64,000 nucleotides of DNA from contig NZ_JAUSQM010000001.1 in NCBI RefSeq assembly GCF_030811215.1, positions 2,170,001 through 2,234,000 on the forward strand, given 5' to 3'. Below the pieces are notes generated by a model. That model worked only from the letters and a program-made list of their open reading frames with translations, made no database searches and was not told the DNA's origin. A program made the position numbers and the translations under genes. Origin of the DNA: Nocardioides massiliensis (lineage in GTDB: Bacteria; Actinomycetota; Actinomycetes; Propionibacteriales; Nocardioidaceae). Positions 61,497 to 64,000 of the stretch are shown here, in pieces (the stretch's first letter is position 1; the number at the start of each line of letters is the position of its first letter).

Positions 61497-62189
61497 ATGA
61501 GCAGCCAGTCTCCCGCCGCGCGTGTCGTCGCGGTCAACGTCGGACCCGCGCGCGACGAGGAGTGGGCCGGCAAGCTGCGGCGTACGGCGATCGACAAGCG
61601 CCCCGTCAGCGGCGCGGTCCGGGTCGACGTAGGCGGCGTCGAGGGCGACGAGATCGCCGATCAGGCCAACCACGGGGGACTCGAGCAGGCGGTCTATGCC
61701 TACGCGCGTGAGGACCTCGACCACTGGGCGGGCGAGCTGGGAGGACCGATCGACGACGGCATGTTCGGCGAGAACCTCACCACCGTCGGCATCGACGTCA
61801 ACGCCGCCCTCGTGGGGGAGCAGTGGCAGGTCGGCGAGCCGGGCACCGGTCCGCTGCTCGAGGTCGCGTCCGTGCGGATCCCCTGCCGCGTCTTCGCGAA
61901 CTGGCTGGGGCTGCGCGGCCTCGACGACACGGCGTTCGTCAAGCGCTTCGCCCACGCCGGTCGCCCGGGGCCGTACCTGCGGGTGCTGGAGCCCGGGGTC
62001 GTGCGCGCCGGCGACCCGCTGCGCGTCGTGCACCGCCCGGACCACGGCCTGACGGTGCTGCGGCTCTTCCGCGCCCTCACGACCGAGCGGGACCTGCTGC
62101 CCGAGCTGCTCGACGTCCCCCAGGTCGGGAGCCGCCCGCGGGCGGTCGCAGAGGCGTACGTCGCCCCACGCGCGACGGTCGAGGTCTGA
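61497..62189 (+). CDS. MOSC domain-containing protein
   Basis: 230 residues from ATG 61497; ATG 61479 has AGGTGGGGG upstream and would add six residues. MOSC fold (YiiM-like): VNVGPARDEEWAGK, GVEGDEIADQANHGGLEQAVYAY near residue 48, and FGENLTTVGIDV near 90, and the conserved cysteine in VRIPCRVF near 125. MOSC proteins bind molybdenum-cofactor sulfur; YiiM reduces N-hydroxylated bases. The exact role is not certain. Confidence 0.92.
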   Translation: MSSQSPAARVVAVNVGPARDEEWAGKLRRTAIDKRPVSGAVRVDVGGVEGDEIADQANHGGLEQAVYAYAREDLDHWAGELGGPIDDGMFGENLTTVGIDVNAALVGEQWQVGEPGTGPLLEVASVRIPCRVFANWLGLRGLDDTAFVKRFAHAGRPGPYLRVLEPGVVRAGDPLRVVHRPDHGLTVLRLFRALTTERDLLPELLDVPQVGSRPRAVAEAYVAPRATVEV

Positions 62190-62354
62190 TCGCGGGAGCG
62201 AGCCCAGGGGGTTTTCGGGGCAATGTGGCGACCCGGCTGCCGCCGGGGGCCGGTGTGACTTAGGTTATTACCCACCAGTCCATCGCGTGACGCACGCCAC
62301 GCCTCATGCGCCTCAGGATGGACCCGTCATCACCCAGGAGCCGGGAGCAGAATC

Positions 62355-64000
62355 GTGAGTGCCATCAAGTACGACCTCGCAGCGATCGAGAACCGCCCAC
62401 CGAACATGGCCGTCCAGTTCGTCGAACGGGTCAAGGCCTCCGCCGACCGGGAGGCGTTCCGCTACCCCGTCGGAGAGTCCTGGGAGTCGATGTCGTGGCG
62501 CGAGGCCGGTGACCACGTCGACAAGCTCGCCGCCGGGCTGCTCGCGCTCGGCATCGAGCCGCAGCAGCGCGTCGGCATCGCCGCCGGCACCCGCTACGAG
62601 TGGATCCTGGCCGACCTGGCGATCATGTGCGCCGGCGCCGCCACGACGACGGTCTACCCGACCACGATCGCCCAGGACGTCGCCTACATCCTCGCCGACT
62701 CCGAGTGCCGGATCGTGTTCGCCGAGGACGACATCCAGGTCGCCAAGCTGGTCGAGCAGCGCTCGGAGCTCCCGCACCTGCGCCACGTGATCGTCTTCGA
62801 CGGCGCCGGCGACGGCGACTGGGTGATGACCCTGGCCGAGCTGGAGGCGAAGGGCGCCGAGCTGCTCGCCTCCGACCCGGAGGCCGTGCGCACCGCCATC
62901 TCGAAGATCGCCCCCGACGACCTGGCGACCCTCATCTACACCTCCGGCACCACCGGCCGGTCCAAGGGCGTGCGCCTCAAGCACTCCTCGTGGACCTACG
63001 AGGGCGCCTCGATCGCCGCGCAGAACATCCTCTCCGAGGACGACCTGCAGTTCCTGTGGCTGCCGATGGCGCACTCCTTCGGCAAGGTGCTGCTCTCCGC
63101 GCAGCTGGCGATCGGCTTCGCCACGGCCATCGACGGCCGGGTCGAGAAGATCGTCGACAACCTCGGCGTCGTGCGCCCGACCTTCATGGGTGCCGCGCCG
63201 CGCATCTTCGAGAAGGCCCACGGCAAGATCGTCACGATGCAGGCGGCCGAGGGCGGCGTGAAGGAGAAACTGTTCAAGAAGGCCTTCGAGGTCGGCCTCA
63301 AGGTCGACAAGCTCAAGCTCGAGGGCAAGCCGGTGCCGTTCCTGCTGGGCAAGCAGCACGCGCTGTTCGACAAGCTGGTCTTCAGCAAGGTCCGCGAGCG
63401 CTTCGGTGGCCGCGTGCGGTTCTTCATCTCCGGCTCGGCCGCCCTCAACCGGGAGATCGCGGAGTGGTTCCACGCTGCCGGCATCCTCATCCTCGAGGGC
63501 TACGGCATGACCGAGAACGCCGCCGGCGCCGCGGTCAACCACCCGCACCACTACAAGATGGGCACCGTCGGCCCGGCTCTGCCCGGCACCGAGATCAAGA
63601 TCGGTGAGGGCGACGAGGTCCTGCTGCGCGGGCCCCACATCATGGAGGGCTACCACAACCTCCCCGAGGAGACCTCGCGCACGCTCGACGCCGACGGCTG
63701 GCTCCACACCGGTGACAAGGGCTCGCTCGACGAGGACGGGTTCCTGACGATCACCGGTCGCATCAAGGAGCTGTTCAAGACTTCCGGCGGCAAGTACGTC
63801 GTCCCGCCGGCGATCGAGTCGCAGTTCAAGGCGCTGTGCCCCTACGCCAGCCAGTTCATCGTGATCGGCGCGGAGCGCAACTTCTGCATCGCCGTCATCA
63901 CCCTCGACCCCGACGCGATGGCGATGTGGGCCGCCGAGAACGGCATGGAGGGCAAGTCGTACGCTGAGATCGTCTCCAGCGACAAGGTCAAGGCGATGGT
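62355..64000 (+). CDS. Long-chain fatty acid-CoA ligase / AMP-dependent synthetase, C-terminus cut by window edge
   Basis: 548 codons from GTG 62355 (GGGAG upstream) are present and the frame is open at base 64000. The ANL P-loop YTSGTTGRSKGVR is near residue 196, LEGYGMTENAAGAAVN near 380, GWLHTGDKGSLDEDGF near 450, and GRIKELFKTSGGKYVVPP near 472. The long internal segment with VKEKLFKKAFEVGLKVDKLK is typical of the FAA1/FadD15-type subgroup of about 600 residues, so roughly 50 residues are missing. It activates fatty acids for oxidation or lipid synthesis. The 165-base gap before it contains no gene; TAGGTT at 62273-62278 is a weak -10 candidate. Confidence 0.95.
   Translation, partial: MSAIKYDLAAIENRPPNMAVQFVERVKASADREAFRYPVGESWESMSWREAGDHVDKLAAGLLALGIEPQQRVGIAAGTRYEWILADLAIMCAGAATTTVYPTTIAQDVAYILADSECRIVFAEDDIQVAKLVEQRSELPHLRHVIVFDGAGDGDWVMTLAELEAKGAELLASDPEAVRTAISKIAPDDLATLIYTSGTTGRSKGVRLKHSSWTYEGASIAAQNILSEDDLQFLWLPMAHSFGKVLLSAQLAIGFATAIDGRVEKIVDNLGVVRPTFMGAAPRIFEKAHGKIVTMQAAEGGVKEKLFKKAFEVGLKVDKLKLEGKPVPFLLGKQHALFDKLVFSKVRERFGGRVRFFISGSAALNREIAEWFHAAGILILEGYGMTENAAGAAVNHPHHYKMGTVGPALPGTEIKIGEGDEVLLRGPHIMEGYHNLPEETSRTLDADGWLHTGDKGSLDEDGFLTITGRIKELFKTSGGKYVVPPAIESQFKALCPYASQFIVIGAERNFCIAVITLDPDAMAMWAAENGMEGKSYAEIVSSDKVKAM

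Overview
The window reads as a chromosomal segment of a high-GC actinobacterium, most likely a member of the Nocardioidaceae such as Nocardioides. Support comes from the strong G/C preference at third codon positions, the frequent GTG starts, the complete yrbE/mce lipid-import locus, the furA-katG pair, and the gene strings mreBCD-mrdA-rodA, rne-rplU-rpmA-obg-proB-proA-nadD-rsfS and leuS/comEA-comEC-holA/rpsT/lepA. The genus is inferred from gene content and order; no rRNA gene is present. Coding density is very high, with no gene-free stretch over 300 bases.

Layout. 1-7096 (minus): an mce operon of two YrbE permeases and MceA to MceF, with mceF cut by the window edge. It is divergent from a MerR regulator (7287-8033). 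8016-9594: a TetR regulator divergent from an MpaB-family (DUF2236) oxygenase-like gene across a 35-bp imperfect palindrome. 9613-15968: ndk, then the cell-elongation cluster mreB, mreC, mreD, mrdA (PBP2) and rodA with overlapping reading frames. 16055-25006: a B12-binding radical SAM protein and its partner DUF2344 protein, separated here by an MFS transporter and a winged-helix protein, followed by a large RNase E/G. 25088-32915: a small membrane protein, L21, L27, Obg, proline synthesis (proB, proA), nadD, rsfS and a histidine phosphatase, plus two small unnamed genes. 33037: tRNA-Ala(GGC).

33123-46889: accessory and stress genes. These are a thioredoxin-reductase-like enzyme divergent from an XRE-cupin regulator, a FadD19-like acyl-CoA synthetase behind a perfect AACnnGTT palindrome, furA-katG behind an 18-bp-arm perfect inverted repeat, gdhA with a dimethylargininase gene, a YflT-domain stress protein, a universal stress protein, an SDR enzyme, galE and leuS. 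46890-50686: a pair of near-identical palindromes, then a serine hydrolase gene separated from its upstream NAD(P)-binding partner by an intact 1,854-bp IS1182-like element flanked by CTAG duplications. 50770-64000: degV, comEA, comEC, holA, a luciferase-like oxidoreductase, rpsT, two unrelated small-molecule-kinase-like genes around lepA, a MOSC protein, and a second acyl-CoA synthetase cut by the window edge.

Most of this is housekeeping. I see no CRISPR array, prophage, biosynthetic cluster or obvious defence island. The best leads are regulatory and small-scale: palindromic operators at four divergent or stress-linked promoters, a recurring TAGGGT/TAGGCT hexamer 6-7 nt before start codons that suggests many leaderless mRNAs, a nadD gene that seems to need a CTG start, a conserved-looking 47-codon membrane protein gene, the paired palindromes after leuS, and the still uncharacterised radical SAM/DUF2344 pair.
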